From Deltaproteobacteria bacterium (GTDB lineage Bacteria > Myxococcota > Polyangia > Haliangiales > Haliangiaceae), in the NCBI GenBank assembly GCA_018262455.1, contig JAGSPR010000093.1, forward strand, positions 1 to 42,291: 42,291 nucleotides of DNA. Direction: 5' to 3'. The notes under the pieces are model-generated. The model saw only the letters and a list, made by a program, of their open reading frames with translations. It was not told the origin of the DNA and did no database searches. The stretch's first letter is position 1; every line of letters starts with the position of its first letter. This document shows, piece after piece, positions 16,090 to 24,303 of the stretch. A program made the translations under genes and the position numbers.

Positions 16090-17916
16090 TCAGCGCGGAG
16101 CCCCGGCGGCGGCGGTCGGGGCCGCCAGCTTCGGCTTGACCTTGTAACCGGCGAGGAACTTGATCGCCTGCAAGCCACGCGCGGCCCAGAACACGATGCT
16201 GAACACGAGGACCAGCATCAGCGGTCCCATGATCAGGATCTTGCCCCACGGCAACTCGTCGGCGTGGGTCGTTCCCGCGGAGAGCTTGTCGTTGATGAGC
16301 CCGAGCAGCTTGCCGACGCCGAGCGCGAACAGCAGCGGGAACACCTGGACGAACAGCACGGACGGGATGCCCCACTTGAAGAACTTCAGGTGGCTCGAGA
16401 TCGGAGTGCCCTCGTTGAACCGTTGCTGGAAGATCTTCTGGCACTTGCCGAGGAAGAACGCCATCGACAGGATCAGGATGGCGAGGTTCAGGATCAGGAA
16501 CAGGACCACCCCGAACAGCGCGACGAACACGAGGCCCGAGGATGCGCCCTCGACGAACTGCAGGTAGTTGACCGACTTCGCGAAGTACACGAGCAGCGCG
16601 TCGATGGCCGGCTCGACGATCTGCCCGAGCGCGAGCGACGCCACCAGCGTCAGCACCACGAGCACGCCGATCGTGCACACCGTCGCGAACAGCTCGCCGC
16701 GGACCCGCCGCAGGCACTGGCGCACCACCTCCTTGCCGACGCCACCCGTTCCCTGCGCCGCCGCAGCCGGCAGCTTCACGATCTCGACCAGCGTTGGCCT
16801 GATCGCGAGCACGAACAGGATCAGCGTCAGGAGCGTGAGGAGGATCGGGATGATCTTGAACAGGAAATCGACCTTCTTGAACATCTTCACGATCGACAGG
16901 AAGACCTTCGCGTCCTTGACGATCTTCGTGCCGTTCTCGAGGATCAGCGTCGCGGGCTGCTCCTCCGGATGCTTGCGCATCTGCTCGAGCGTGGGCGCGA
17001 ACAGCTCCTTGCCCATGATCGCGTACTCCTCGGCCTTGTGATCGAGCGTGTCGAACGTGCCGGCCGCGATCGCGATGCTCGGGTTCGTGTAGTTCGACAG
17101 CGCGCCCTGGACCGTCCGCAGGCCATACAGCACGCCGCCGAACAGGTTCACGGTGACGATGAACGTCAGCGCCGCGAGCGCCGAGTACTTGAACAGGACC
17201 TTGCCCTGCCCCGGGTACTTCTTGCCGAGCACGAGCGGCATCAAGAGCAGCAGGATGCCGAGCAGCGACACGCCCGAGACGATCAGCGAGAACGTCCGCA
17301 TCTTCTTGTCGGAGCTCTTGGCGATCTTGTGCTCCATCTTCGCGAGCACGACCTTCTTGGCCAGCCGCACGTACTCGCGGAACTTCTCGGGGCTGAGCGA
17401 GGGCACGAGCTCGAGCGAGTCGGAGCGGGTCGCGAGCGCTTCGGGATCGGGCTCGTTCGGCACGTCCTTGAAGGCCTCGAGAAACTCCTTGCGGGTCGCG
17501 ATCTCGTCCGGCTCGACCACGCCGTCGCCGTCGCCATCGAACGGATCGGTCGGCGGGTCGTCGGCGTCGAACTCCTCTTCGGAGTCGAGGACGCCGTCGC
17601 CATCGACGTCGCCCGTCAGGTCCTCGCTGTCGGGGACGCCATCGCCATCGGCGTCGTGCTCGCCATCCGCCGCGGGAGCGACGTCGGGCTTGCCCTCGTG
17701 ATCGGCGGGCACCGCTGGCTGGTCGGCGTGGGCCGGATCCGCCGCGCCCGTGGCCTCATGGTGAGGGTCGTCCCCGGAGCCGGCCTCGCCGGACCCGGCC
17801 TCGCCGGACCCGGCGTGGTCCGGCTCCTCGGCAAACACCACCCCTTGGTGACCGCCCACCCCGAACACCACGCCGATGACCGCGAGGGCGAGAACGAGGC
17901 CGAGCCGCTTCTTCAT
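16090..17916 (-). CDS. Large polytopic membrane protein with Asp-rich calcium-like motifs
   Basis: The 608-residue product starts with a signal peptide (about 1-29), then a low-complexity Gly/Ser/Glu/His region. Three EF-hand-like or dockerin-like loops follow at about 88-145 (DADGDGVPDSED, DVDGDGVLDSEEE, DGDGDGVVEPDE). About seven membrane segments follow from residue 205 to the end, for example SGVSLLGILLLLMPLVLG, PILLTLLTLILFVLAI and LFLILNLAILILSMAFFLG. The acidic N-terminal part should face the periplasm and bind divalent cations. I do not recognise a family; the shape suggests a sensor, channel or transporter gated by calcium, but that is inference. It has a good GGGAGG ribosome site and is divergent from the SDR gene. 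Confidence 0.8.
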   Translation of the reverse strand: MKKRLGLVLALAVIGVVFGVGGHQGVVFAEEPDHAGSGEAGSGEAGSGDDPHHEATGAADPAHADQPAVPADHEGKPDVAPAADGEHDADGDGVPDSEDLTGDVDGDGVLDSEEEFDADDPPTDPFDGDGDGVVEPDEIATRKEFLEAFKDVPNEPDPEALATRSDSLELVPSLSPEKFREYVRLAKKVVLAKMEHKIAKSSDKKMRTFSLIVSGVSLLGILLLLMPLVLGKKYPGQGKVLFKYSALAALTFIVTVNLFGGVLYGLRTVQGALSNYTNPSIAIAAGTFDTLDHKAEEYAIMGKELFAPTLEQMRKHPEEQPATLILENGTKIVKDAKVFLSIVKMFKKVDFLFKIIPILLTLLTLILFVLAIRPTLVEIVKLPAAAAQGTGGVGKEVVRQCLRRVRGELFATVCTIGVLVVLTLVASLALGQIVEPAIDALLVYFAKSVNYLQFVEGASSGLVFVALFGVVLFLILNLAILILSMAFFLGKCQKIFQQRFNEGTPISSHLKFFKWGIPSVLFVQVFPLLFALGVGKLLGLINDKLSAGTTHADELPWGKILIMGPLMLVLVFSIVFWAARGLQAIKFLAGYKVKPKLAAPTAAAGAPR

Positions 17917-17948
17917 GGACCTCCCGCGTAGCGCGTTCCGACGAGCCT

Positions 17949-17965
17949 GGTCAACGACCTTGACC
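17949..17965. promoter_or_regulatory. Candidate operator palindrome GGTCAA-N5-TTGACC
   Basis: A perfect inverted repeat, GGTCAACGACCTTGACC, lies in the 140-base divergent region between the 608-aa membrane protein and the SDR gene. The half-sites and five-base spacer suit a dimeric regulator such as a TetR, LysR or GntR protein. No cognate regulator is adjacent. Confidence 0.35.
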
Positions 17966-18056
17966 TGCGGTCAGCTCCGGCTGCCACCCAGAAACCATCG
18001 CAAGCCACGTCACGTTAGTTGCCGAGTCGAGTTTGCGACCTATGTTGCCGTCCACC

Positions 18057-18908
18057 ATGACCTCCGACCTCGCGAACAAGACCTTCATCATCACCGGCGC
18101 GAACACCGGTATCGGCAAGATCACCGCGAAGGAGCTCGCCCGGCTGGGAGCCACCGTCATCCTCGCCTGCCGCTCGAAGGACAAGACCGAGCCGGTGATC
18201 GAGGAGATCAAGCGGCTGACCGGCAACGACAAGGTCGAGTACGTGCACCTCGATCTCGGTGACCTGGCATCGGTCCGCACGTGCGCCGAGGCGCTGCTCG
18301 CTCGCAAGACCCCGATCCACGGGCTCATCAACAACGCGGGGCTCGGCGGCCAGCGCGGCCAGACCAAGGACGGCTTCGAGCTGGCGTTCGGCACCAACCA
18401 CCTCGGTCATTATCTGTTCACGCGCCTGCTGCTCGATCGGCTCAAGGAGGCCGGCAACGCCCGCATCATCAACGTCGCGAGCAAGGCGCACTACCAGGCC
18501 AAGACGATCGACTGGACCGTGCTCCAGCAGCCGACGCGCAGCATGACGGCGATGCGCGAGTATGCGGTGTCGAAGCTCTCGAACGTGCTGTTCACGAAGG
18601 AGCTCGCGCGCAGGCTCGAGGGCACCGGCGTGACCGTCTACGCCGTGCACCCCGGCGTGGTGGCCACCGACGTGTGGCGCCGCGTGCCGGCTCCGGTGCG
18701 CTGGATCATCAAGAAGTTCATGATCACGCCCGAGCAGGGTGCGGAGTCGAGCCTGCGGTGCGCCACCGCGCCGGAGCTCGCGACCGAGACCGGGCGGTAC
18801 TACGACGTCGGCGGCAAGGAGAAGCCGGCGAACAAGGTCGCCGACGACGTCGCGCTCGCGAAGCTGCTGTGGACCAAGAGCGCCGAGTGGACCGGCCTGG
18901 CGGCGTAG
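18057..18908 (+). CDS. Short-chain dehydrogenase/reductase, retinol-dehydrogenase-like
   Basis: The 283-residue protein is a classical NAD(P)-dependent SDR: the cofactor motif TGANTGIG (about 14-21), the ACRSKDK strand with a basic residue suited to NADPH, HLDLGDLASVR, NNAG, and the YAVSK catalytic Tyr-Lys pair. The catalytic Ser lies in INVASKAHY, where the first of the usual two serines is Ala. PGVVATD and the C-terminal segment resemble retinol dehydrogenase and WW-oxidoreductase-type members. Substrate is not predictable. Start ATG 18057 is chosen over upstream in-frame starts because it begins just before the Rossmann strand as in relatives. The PHP phosphoesterase gene follows 46 bases later on the same strand. 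Confidence 0.9.
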   Translation: MTSDLANKTFIITGANTGIGKITAKELARLGATVILACRSKDKTEPVIEEIKRLTGNDKVEYVHLDLGDLASVRTCAEALLARKTPIHGLINNAGLGGQRGQTKDGFELAFGTNHLGHYLFTRLLLDRLKEAGNARIINVASKAHYQAKTIDWTVLQQPTRSMTAMREYAVSKLSNVLFTKELARRLEGTGVTVYAVHPGVVATDVWRRVPAPVRWIIKKFMITPEQGAESSLRCATAPELATETGRYYDVGGKEKPANKVADDVALAKLLWTKSAEWTGLAA

Positions 18909-18954
18909 CCAGGAACCAGTTGTGCGCGGCGGCGACTGGGTTGACCATGTCGTC

Positions 18955-20469
18955 ATGCTGCTACCGGTCGCCCTCGTGCTGTCGACGATGCACTACGAGG
19001 CCGACGTCCCGGTCGACGGTGGCGATTACGTCGACGTGGCGTTCGTCGTCCCCGCGGGCACCCAGGAGATCCAGGTCGTCCACGCCGATGGCTCGGACTC
19101 GGTGATCCTCGACTGGGGCGTGTGGAGCCCCGAAGGGTTCCGCGGCTGGGGCGGCGGCAACCTCGAGGACGCGATCATCGGCGTCGCGCAGTCGTCGCGC
19201 AGCTACCTGCCCGGCCCGATCACGCCCGGCACGTGGACCGTCGTGATCGGCAAGGCCCAGCTCGATCCGGCGGGCGGCCACTACGCGATCGATGTCACGT
19301 GCCTCGACGCGCCGACGCTCGCGGTCCGGGCCAAGGCCGCCTACACGCCGATCGTGCTCGCCGATCAGCGCCGCTGGTACAAGGGCGACTTCCACGTCCA
19401 CTCGTCGGAGAGCGGCGACGCGAATGCCTCGTTCGAGCAGATCGCGACGCTCGCCGCGGGTCGCGGCCTCGACTTCGTGAACCTCAGTGACCACAACACG
19501 AGCTCGCAGGTCGAGCTCGCGGCCGCCACGCAAGCGAGCCACCCCGGCCTGTTGTTCCTGCGCGGGGCCGAGATCACGACGTACGCCGGCCACGGCAACG
19601 CCGTCGGCCTGCCGAGCTACGTCGATCACCGGATCGGCTACGAGGGCCGCACGATCGGCAACGTGCTCGACGACGTCGCGGCGCAGGGCGCGCTGTTCAT
19701 CGTCAACCACCCGGTGCTCGATCTCGGCACCAACTGCATCGGCTGCGCGTGGGTCCACGATCCGACGCCGTGGGACAAGGTCTCCGGCCTCGAGATCATC
19801 ACCGGCAAGTGGGACGTGGTCGAGCGCGTGTTCACGCCGCGCGCGATGATGATGTGGGACGCGCTGCTCGACCAGGGCTACCGGATCGCCGCGATCGGCG
19901 GCAGCGACGACCATCGCGCCGGCACGGGCACCGGCATGACCGACACGCCGGTCGGCAGCCCGACCACGCTCGTCCTCGCCGACAACCTGAGCGAGGAGGC
20001 GATCAAGGAGGGCATCCGCAAGGGCCGCACGATCGTCCAGCTCCGCGGACCCGACGATCCGTTCGTCGATGTGACGATCCGGGCCGCCGACGGTGGATCG
20101 GCCGAGGTCGGAGACGACGTCGACGGCCTCGACCACGTCACGATGCCGGTGCACATCACCGCCGGCACCGGCACGTTCGCGCAGCTGTGGCGTGATGGCG
20201 TGAAGCTCGAGCAGGTCGAGGTGACGAGCGAGGACTTCACGCACACGTTCGAGGACGAGCCGGGCGCCGCGGATCATCGCTATCGGATCGAGCTCATCAC
20301 CGACGCCAACCAGCGCGTGGTCGTGACGAGCCACTTCTACGTCCACGGCGTGGCGCGCGCGGACGGCGGCTGCGGCTGCGCCGGCGCGGGCTCCAGCAGC
20401 GGCGCAGCGTACGGCCTCCCGCTCGTGCTGTGGCTGGTTGGATCCGCGCGGCGCCGCAGGCGAAGCTAA
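18955..20469 (+). CDS. PHP-domain metallohydrolase (CehA/McbA-like) with MYXO-CTERM tail
   Basis: The 504-residue protein has an N-terminal hydrophobic signal, a beta-rich domain to about 125 and a PHP metal-dependent hydrolase domain (about 140-410). Metal ligands are visible: GDFHVHSSESG (His147, His149), LSDHN (Asp179, His180), GAEITT (Glu206), GHGNAVG (His213), NHPVLD (His252) and GGSDDHRAG. After another beta-rich region the C-terminus reads GGCGCAGAGSSSG, a hydrophobic helix and RRRRRS, which fits the MYXO-CTERM sorting signal of myxobacterial surface proteins processed by a myxosortase. The enzyme is therefore probably exported and lipid-anchored, acting on phosphoesters or carbamates outside the cytoplasm. 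It ends one base before the stop of the convergent small gene. Confidence 0.88.
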   Translation: MLLPVALVLSTMHYEADVPVDGGDYVDVAFVVPAGTQEIQVVHADGSDSVILDWGVWSPEGFRGWGGGNLEDAIIGVAQSSRSYLPGPITPGTWTVVIGKAQLDPAGGHYAIDVTCLDAPTLAVRAKAAYTPIVLADQRRWYKGDFHVHSSESGDANASFEQIATLAAGRGLDFVNLSDHNTSSQVELAAATQASHPGLLFLRGAEITTYAGHGNAVGLPSYVDHRIGYEGRTIGNVLDDVAAQGALFIVNHPVLDLGTNCIGCAWVHDPTPWDKVSGLEIITGKWDVVERVFTPRAMMMWDALLDQGYRIAAIGGSDDHRAGTGTGMTDTPVGSPTTLVLADNLSEEAIKEGIRKGRTIVQLRGPDDPFVDVTIRAADGGSAEVGDDVDGLDHVTMPVHITAGTGTFAQLWRDGVKLEQVEVTSEDFTHTFEDEPGAADHRYRIELITDANQRVVVTSHFYVHGVARADGGCGCAGAGSSSGAAYGLPLVLWLVGSARRRRRS

Positions 20470-20470
20470 C

Positions 20471-20626
20471 CTAGCGCCCCACGACGCGGGACGACGCGGC
20501 GTGGGCCGCGGTGGTCACCGTGGTGACCGAGATGACGGCGGCGAGAGCGACAAAGCCGGCGAAGATCGCGTCACGAACGCGGCTGCTACGCTGGCGGGTC
20601 ACGATCGTCTGGAGATGGTTGGACAT
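20471..20626 (-). CDS. Small single-span membrane protein
   Basis: This 51-residue protein has a basic N-terminus (MSNHLQTIVTRQRSSRVRD) followed by one hydrophobic segment (AIFAGFVALAAVISVTTVTT, residues 20-39) and a short Ala/Ser tail. I do not recognise a family. The ATG at 20626 is preceded by AAGGGA at about nine bases; an upstream in-frame ATG at 20656 would add ten residues and has no clear site. The gene lies 143 bases after the NtrC-type regulator on the same strand and converges with the PHP gene with one base between stops. Confidence 0.6.
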   Translation of the reverse strand: MSNHLQTIVTRQRSSRVRDAIFAGFVALAAVISVTTVTTAAHAASSRVVGR

Positions 20627-20721
20627 GGAGAGTCCCTTGTTCACCTTCCAGGCCATCTCGGATTCGAGCAGTTCACGTTACTTACGTCGTCTCCCGAGGT
20701 GGGGGGCGACCTGTCGCATCG

Positions 20722-20735
20722 GTCGCAGCTGCGAC
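20722..20735. promoter_or_regulatory. Perfect 14-bp palindrome upstream of the small membrane gene
   Basis: GTCGCAGCTGCGAC is a perfect palindrome, embedded among several further GTCGC and GCGAC half-sites (20706-20742). It is about 100 bases upstream of the ATG at 20626 and 35 bases after the NtrC-type stop. It could be an operator or a weak transcript-end hairpin; there is no T-tract. Confidence 0.35.
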
Positions 20736-20769
20736 GATCGCGACCCGCTCTCGTTCGAGCGCTCGTGGA

Positions 20770-22182
20770 CTACTTGAAGCTCGTGGGATCGATCGCGTGG
20801 CGCTGGAGGAGCCGACGGAAGTTCGTGCGGTCCAGCCCGGCAAGCCGCGCCGCCTCGGACACCGAACCCTTCGCTTTCTCCATCACCCGCTTCAGGTAGC
20901 GCGCTTCGTAGCTCGCGCTCGCTCGTCGCTTGGCCTCGGTCAGGGGCAGCAGGTCGTCGTCCTCGGCCACGGATTCCATCGGGCTCGCGCTACGCGCCCG
21001 GATCAGCTTGAGCGGCGCTGGCAGCGATTCGGGACCGATCACGTCCTCGTGATACAGCGCGATCGCCTGCATCAGCGAGTTCTCGAGCTCACGGACGTTG
21101 CCTGGCCAGCCGTACGCCGCCATCCCCTCGAGCGCCTCGGGAGACAGGCTCGGCGGAGTTGCGCCGCCGTGCTTGCGGAGGAAGTGGGCGGCGAGCAACG
21201 GCAGATCGTCGCTGCGGTCCCGCAGTGGTGGCACGGCGAGCACGACGACGTTGAGCCGGTAGTACAGGTCCTGGCGAAACCGCCCGGCCTCGACCGCCGC
21301 GGCAAGATCGACGTGGGTCGCCGCGATCACGCGGACATCGACCTTGCGGACGCCGCTGCCCCCGACCGGACGGACCTCGCCCTCCTGGAGCACGCGCAGC
21401 AGGCGCGCCTGGACGCCCATCGGCATGTCACCGATCTCGTCGAGGAACAGGGTCCCGCCCTCCGCCTCCACGAACACGCCTGCGCGATCGGTGGTCGCCC
21501 CCGTGAAGGCCCCCTTGGCATGCCCGAACAGCTCGCTGTCGATCAGCGACTCCGGGATGGCCCCGCAGTTGAGCGCGACGAACCGATGGGTTCTCCGGGC
21601 ACCGCGCTCGTGCAGCGCACGGGCGACGAGCTCCTTGCCCGTGCCGCTCTCGCCGCGGATCAAGATCGAGATGTCCTGGCTCGCCAGCCGATCGAGCGCC
21701 GCCCGCAGCTTGCGCATCGCGCGCGAGGTCCCCACGAGCATCGAGTCCGCAGCGTCGAACTCTCCCGTCTTGCGCTCGAGGTGCCGCCTCAGCTGCGAGT
21801 GGCGCGCGCCCGATATGACCATGGAGGTCAGCTCGAACGACTGGAACGGCTTCGTCAGGTAGTAGAATGCGCCGGCGCGCATGCACTCGGTCGCCGTGCT
21901 CGCGGTCTGATCACCGGTCAGCATGATGATCGACACCGGCGAGCCCGCCTCGCGGAACTTGCGGAGCACCTCGATCCCGCTCATCCCGGGCAGACCGACA
22001 TCGAGGAGCATGACGTCCCAGTCCGCGGTACCCGCCTCGAGGCGCGCAAGGATCGCGTAGGGATCGCCCGCCAGCTCGATCGCGTGTCCTTCACCGTGAT
22101 CGCCGAGCTTGCGCGCGATCGCGCGATTCAGGTCGGGATCGTCTTCGACGACCATCACCTTGAGTCGGACCTCTTCGCCCAT
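20770..22182 (-). CDS. Sigma54-dependent NtrC-family response regulator
   Basis: The 470-residue protein has a receiver domain (about 8-125: acidic EDD at 13-15, phospho-acceptor Asp61 in LLDVGLPG, Lys111 in TKPF), an AAA+ domain (about 147-385) and a C-terminal Fis-type helix-turn-helix (SVSEAARLAGLDRTNFRRLL). The AAA+ domain has Walker A GESGTGKE (177-184), the sigma54-contacting GAFTGA (224-229), Walker B GGTLFLDEIG and RLNVVVLAVPPLRDR. All functional motifs are intact, so it should activate sigma54 promoters on phosphorylation. No histidine kinase is encoded next to it; a single-domain receiver precedes it by 56 bases. ATG 22182 lacks a strong ribosome site; an ATG nine codons later, just before VVEDD, is an alternative. 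Confidence 0.93.
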   Translation of the reverse strand: MGEEVRLKVMVVEDDPDLNRAIARKLGDHGEGHAIELAGDPYAILARLEAGTADWDVMLLDVGLPGMSGIEVLRKFREAGSPVSIIMLTGDQTASTATECMRAGAFYYLTKPFQSFELTSMVISGARHSQLRRHLERKTGEFDAADSMLVGTSRAMRKLRAALDRLASQDISILIRGESGTGKELVARALHERGARRTHRFVALNCGAIPESLIDSELFGHAKGAFTGATTDRAGVFVEAEGGTLFLDEIGDMPMGVQARLLRVLQEGEVRPVGGSGVRKVDVRVIAATHVDLAAAVEAGRFRQDLYYRLNVVVLAVPPLRDRSDDLPLLAAHFLRKHGGATPPSLSPEALEGMAAYGWPGNVRELENSLMQAIALYHEDVIGPESLPAPLKLIRARSASPMESVAEDDDLLPLTEAKRRASASYEARYLKRVMEKAKGSVSEAARLAGLDRTNFRRLLQRHAIDPTSFK

Positions 22183-22238
22183 CGGGGCATGAAGGCTCGC
22201 ACGCAGGTCCGCCGTAGTCCATCGGGCCAAGTCGACGA

Positions 22239-22625
22239 TCAGGCCGCCATGCCGCGCAGCGTTTGCGTGGCCTCGACCAGGCGCGCGTGGAGCTCGGCGA
22301 TCGAGCACGGCTTCATCAGCACGTGATCGGCGCCCGCGTCGAGGCACGCCGCGCGCGTACGGTCGCTGTCCTCGCCGCTCAGCACGACACAGTAGACCCG
22401 TTGGCCGCGTTGCTGCTTGAAGTGGCGCACCACATCGGCGCCGGTGAGGGCTGTCCTCATGTTGAAGTCGACGACGAGAAGCTCGAACGCGGCTGTCTGC
22501 GCGAGCTCGATCGCGGAGAGGTAACCATCGCTGGTCGTGACCTCGAAGCCCACACGCTTCAGCGCCGTGGCGAGCGCGCGCCGGATCTGGGCGTCATCGT
22601 CGACGACGAGCACCTGCGAGATCAA
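22239..22625 (-). CDS. Single-domain response regulator
   Basis: The 128-residue product is a lone receiver: acidic triad DDD (9-11), phospho-acceptor Asp53 in LVVDFNMRT, Ser83 in VLSGED, and Lys105 in MKPCS. It has no output domain, so it would act by protein contact or as a phosphate relay. Start choice: a GTG at 22658 has no ribosome site, whereas the TTG at 22625 has GAGGAA six bases upstream, gives the usual short receiver N-terminus (ISQVLVVDDD), and is compatible with the sigma54-like promoter at 22671-22686, which would initiate near 22660. It precedes the NtrC-type regulator gene on the same strand. Confidence 0.85.
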   Translation of the reverse strand: MISQVLVVDDDAQIRRALATALKRVGFEVTTSDGYLSAIELAQTAAFELLVVDFNMRTALTGADVVRHFKQQRGQRVYCVVLSGEDSDRTRAACLDAGADHVLMKPCSIAELHARLVEATQTLRGMAA

Positions 22626-22670
22626 GCCGCGTTCCTCATCGTGTGTTTGCTCGTGCACGCAGGGCTGAGC

Positions 22671-22686
22671 TGCGACCAGAGTGCCA
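22671..22686 (-). promoter_or_regulatory. Sigma54-like -24/-12 promoter of the receiver-NtrC operon
   Basis: On the minus strand TGGCACTCTGGTCGCA matches the TGGCAC-N5-TTGCW consensus with the full -24 element, exact spacing and GC at -12; one T in the -12 element is C. It lies 45 bases upstream of the TTG start of the receiver gene, whose operon encodes a sigma54 activator, so self-activation is plausible. Confidence 0.5.
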
Positions 22687-22817
22687 GGTCAACCTCGCGA
22701 CAACTGCTCAGAATCGTCATTGTTCATGATGAGATACAATCACCTACGTCAACGCAGCCAGCTGAGTTTCTCGGTACCCTGGGTCATCTCATACCCGGAA
22801 GAAATACCCATGCATCA

Positions 22818-23759
22818 TCACCGCAGCCCGAGCTGGAGGGCGTCATCGCCGCCGTCGTTGCGCGGGCGGTGGCGCTTGCCGGTCACATGGCGGGTGACCC
22901 CGAGCATGACCTGGTGTTGATCGAACCCGCCGTCGAGGATCGGCAACCGCGTCGCCGCGTTGGCCAGATCACCGCGATCGACGATCGCGTACTCGGCGAA
23001 TAGATCCCACTCGCGCACGAGGGAGAGCACGGTGCCGATCTTGAAATCGAGCCGAGGCTGCGGATCGATCGCCAGGCCGGTGGTCGGATCCTCGCCCCGC
23101 GCATGGACCGGAATCGCGTAGCCGATCCCGACCCACGAGCCCCAGTGACCGGTTGGTTCGCGGAACAAGGCGGTGGCCGCCGCCGAGACCTCGGTGACGA
23201 CCGCGCTCGTCGAGCGAGGCGCGGTGAGGGCCACGCTGTCGAGCCCGCCCGCCACATCGAACGTGAGCACCTCGGCGATCGGCTTGCGCCACTGGATCGA
23301 GATCGCTTCGCGCACCCACATGCCGGCGTGATCGATCAGGTGACCGCCGCCCCCGGAGACCGCGATCGCCGCCCGGTGGCCGAGCGGGCTGCGCAACCCC
23401 AGCCCGACGCTCTGCCACGGTTTCTCGTCGGTGAACGACGGCTGCTTCGCGAGCAAGTCGATCTGGCCGGAGACCTCGAGCTTGCGGAACAGGGACCATC
23501 TCCCGGCCAGGCCAAACAGCGCGAGATCCGAGAACCGCATCGGCTCGTCGCCGAAGATCGGCTGCGAGGTCAGGAACCGCATCTGACCGGTGAGCTCGCC
23601 GCCGCTCGGCAAGACCAGGTAGTCCTGCGCGACGCCGCGGTGAGAGACCTCACCCGCCGCCGGGACGCCCATCACCTGCGGGCTGTCGTCGGGATCGGCC
23701 GCGGCGATACCACCCAAGGTTGCCACCGAGACCAGCGTCCAATGCAGCTTGGCGTTCAT
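22818..23759 (-). CDS. Putative outer membrane or periplasmic protein, beta-rich
   Basis: The 313-residue product has a Sec signal (about 1-21, ending GIAAADP) and alternating beta-strand-like sequence throughout (LTGQMRFLTSQPIF, RKLEVSGQIDLLAK, WQSVGLGLRSPLGHRAAIAVSGG, SWVGIGYAIPVH, LDFKIGTVLSLVREWDLFAEYAIVD). These resemble barrel strands with amphipathic alternation. It ends in a hydrophilic tail rather than a terminal aromatic strand, so it may be a barrel with an extension. I do not recognise a family. It starts 33 bases after the TrxC-like gene on the same strand, so the two are probably co-transcribed. The 158-base region after it, towards the receiver gene, is AT-richer and holds the sigma54-like site. 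Confidence 0.7.
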   Translation of the reverse strand: MNAKLHWTLVSVATLGGIAAADPDDSPQVMGVPAAGEVSHRGVAQDYLVLPSGGELTGQMRFLTSQPIFGDEPMRFSDLALFGLAGRWSLFRKLEVSGQIDLLAKQPSFTDEKPWQSVGLGLRSPLGHRAAIAVSGGGGHLIDHAGMWVREAISIQWRKPIAEVLTFDVAGGLDSVALTAPRSTSAVVTEVSAAATALFREPTGHWGSWVGIGYAIPVHARGEDPTTGLAIDPQPRLDFKIGTVLSLVREWDLFAEYAIVDRGDLANAATRLPILDGGFDQHQVMLGVTRHVTGKRHRPRNDGGDDALQLGLR

Positions 23760-23792
23760 GGGGGCGTGGAACGCACACCCGCGGCATCGGAT

Positions 23793-24221
23793 CTACTGAG
23801 GCGCGATCGCCCACTTCTCGAGCTGGCCATGCTCGATCGCGCCCGCGAGCTGGCGGACCAGCCTGCCGCCGCTGAACAGCGCGAAGTTCGGGACGTTCTC
23901 GACCTGATAGCGCTCCGCGAGATCGACGAGGTTGTCGGTATCGACCTTGAGCACGAGCGCCTTGCCGGCGAGGTTGTGCGCGACCTGCGTGACCTCGGGT
24001 GCGAGCGCACGGCTCGGCCCGCACCAGGCGGCCCAGAAGTCGACGAGCACCGGCACCCGTGAGCCGGTGACGATCTCGTCGAACTGGGTCTCGGAGCTGA
24101 TCTCGATCGGCGCCTCGAGCGGATGCAGCACCGCACGGCACTTGCCGCAGCTGCCGAGATCCGCGAGGTGACGGATCGGGATCCGGTTGATCGCCCTGCA
24201 CTTCATGCACGCGCGCCGCAT
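23793..24221 (-). CDS. trxC: TrxC-like thioredoxin with zinc motif and CGPS active site
   Basis: The 142-residue protein has the thioredoxin-2 layout: an N-terminal zinc-binding part with two CxxC pairs (Cys5/Cys8 and Cys25/Cys28) around the NRIPI segment, then a thioredoxin fold (about 38-140) with VLVDFWAAWCGPSRALAPE, VDTDN and NVPNFALF. The active site reads WCGPS: Cys67 is present but the second, resolving cysteine is Ser70. The codon on the minus strand is AGC, so the change is real in this sequence. It therefore cannot form the usual active-site disulfide and would act as a monothiol, a trap or a chaperone. ATG 24221 is needed to include the first zinc Cys. The beta-rich protein gene follows 33 bases later. 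Confidence 0.9.
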   Translation of the reverse strand: MRRACMKCRAINRIPIRHLADLGSCGKCRAVLHPLEAPIEISSETQFDEIVTGSRVPVLVDFWAAWCGPSRALAPEVTQVAHNLAGKALVLKVDTDNLVDLAERYQVENVPNFALFSGGRLVRQLAGAIEHGQLEKWAIAPQ

Positions 24222-24303
24222 CGTTCGATCACACCACAGATCGTGCGTGCTCGCCGCGCATCCAGGTCAGGTTTGCGACGCGAGCCCGGGCAGAAAGGTT
24301 ACC

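Noticed and set aside
16070..16090. T-tract after the 608-aa membrane gene as a terminator
   Set aside because: The only stem next to the five T residues is AGCC/GGCT with a one-base loop, which cannot form.
22700..22800. Promoter on the plus strand around TACAAT (22735-22740)
   Set aside because: No -35-like box lies at a suitable distance and no plus-strand gene follows.
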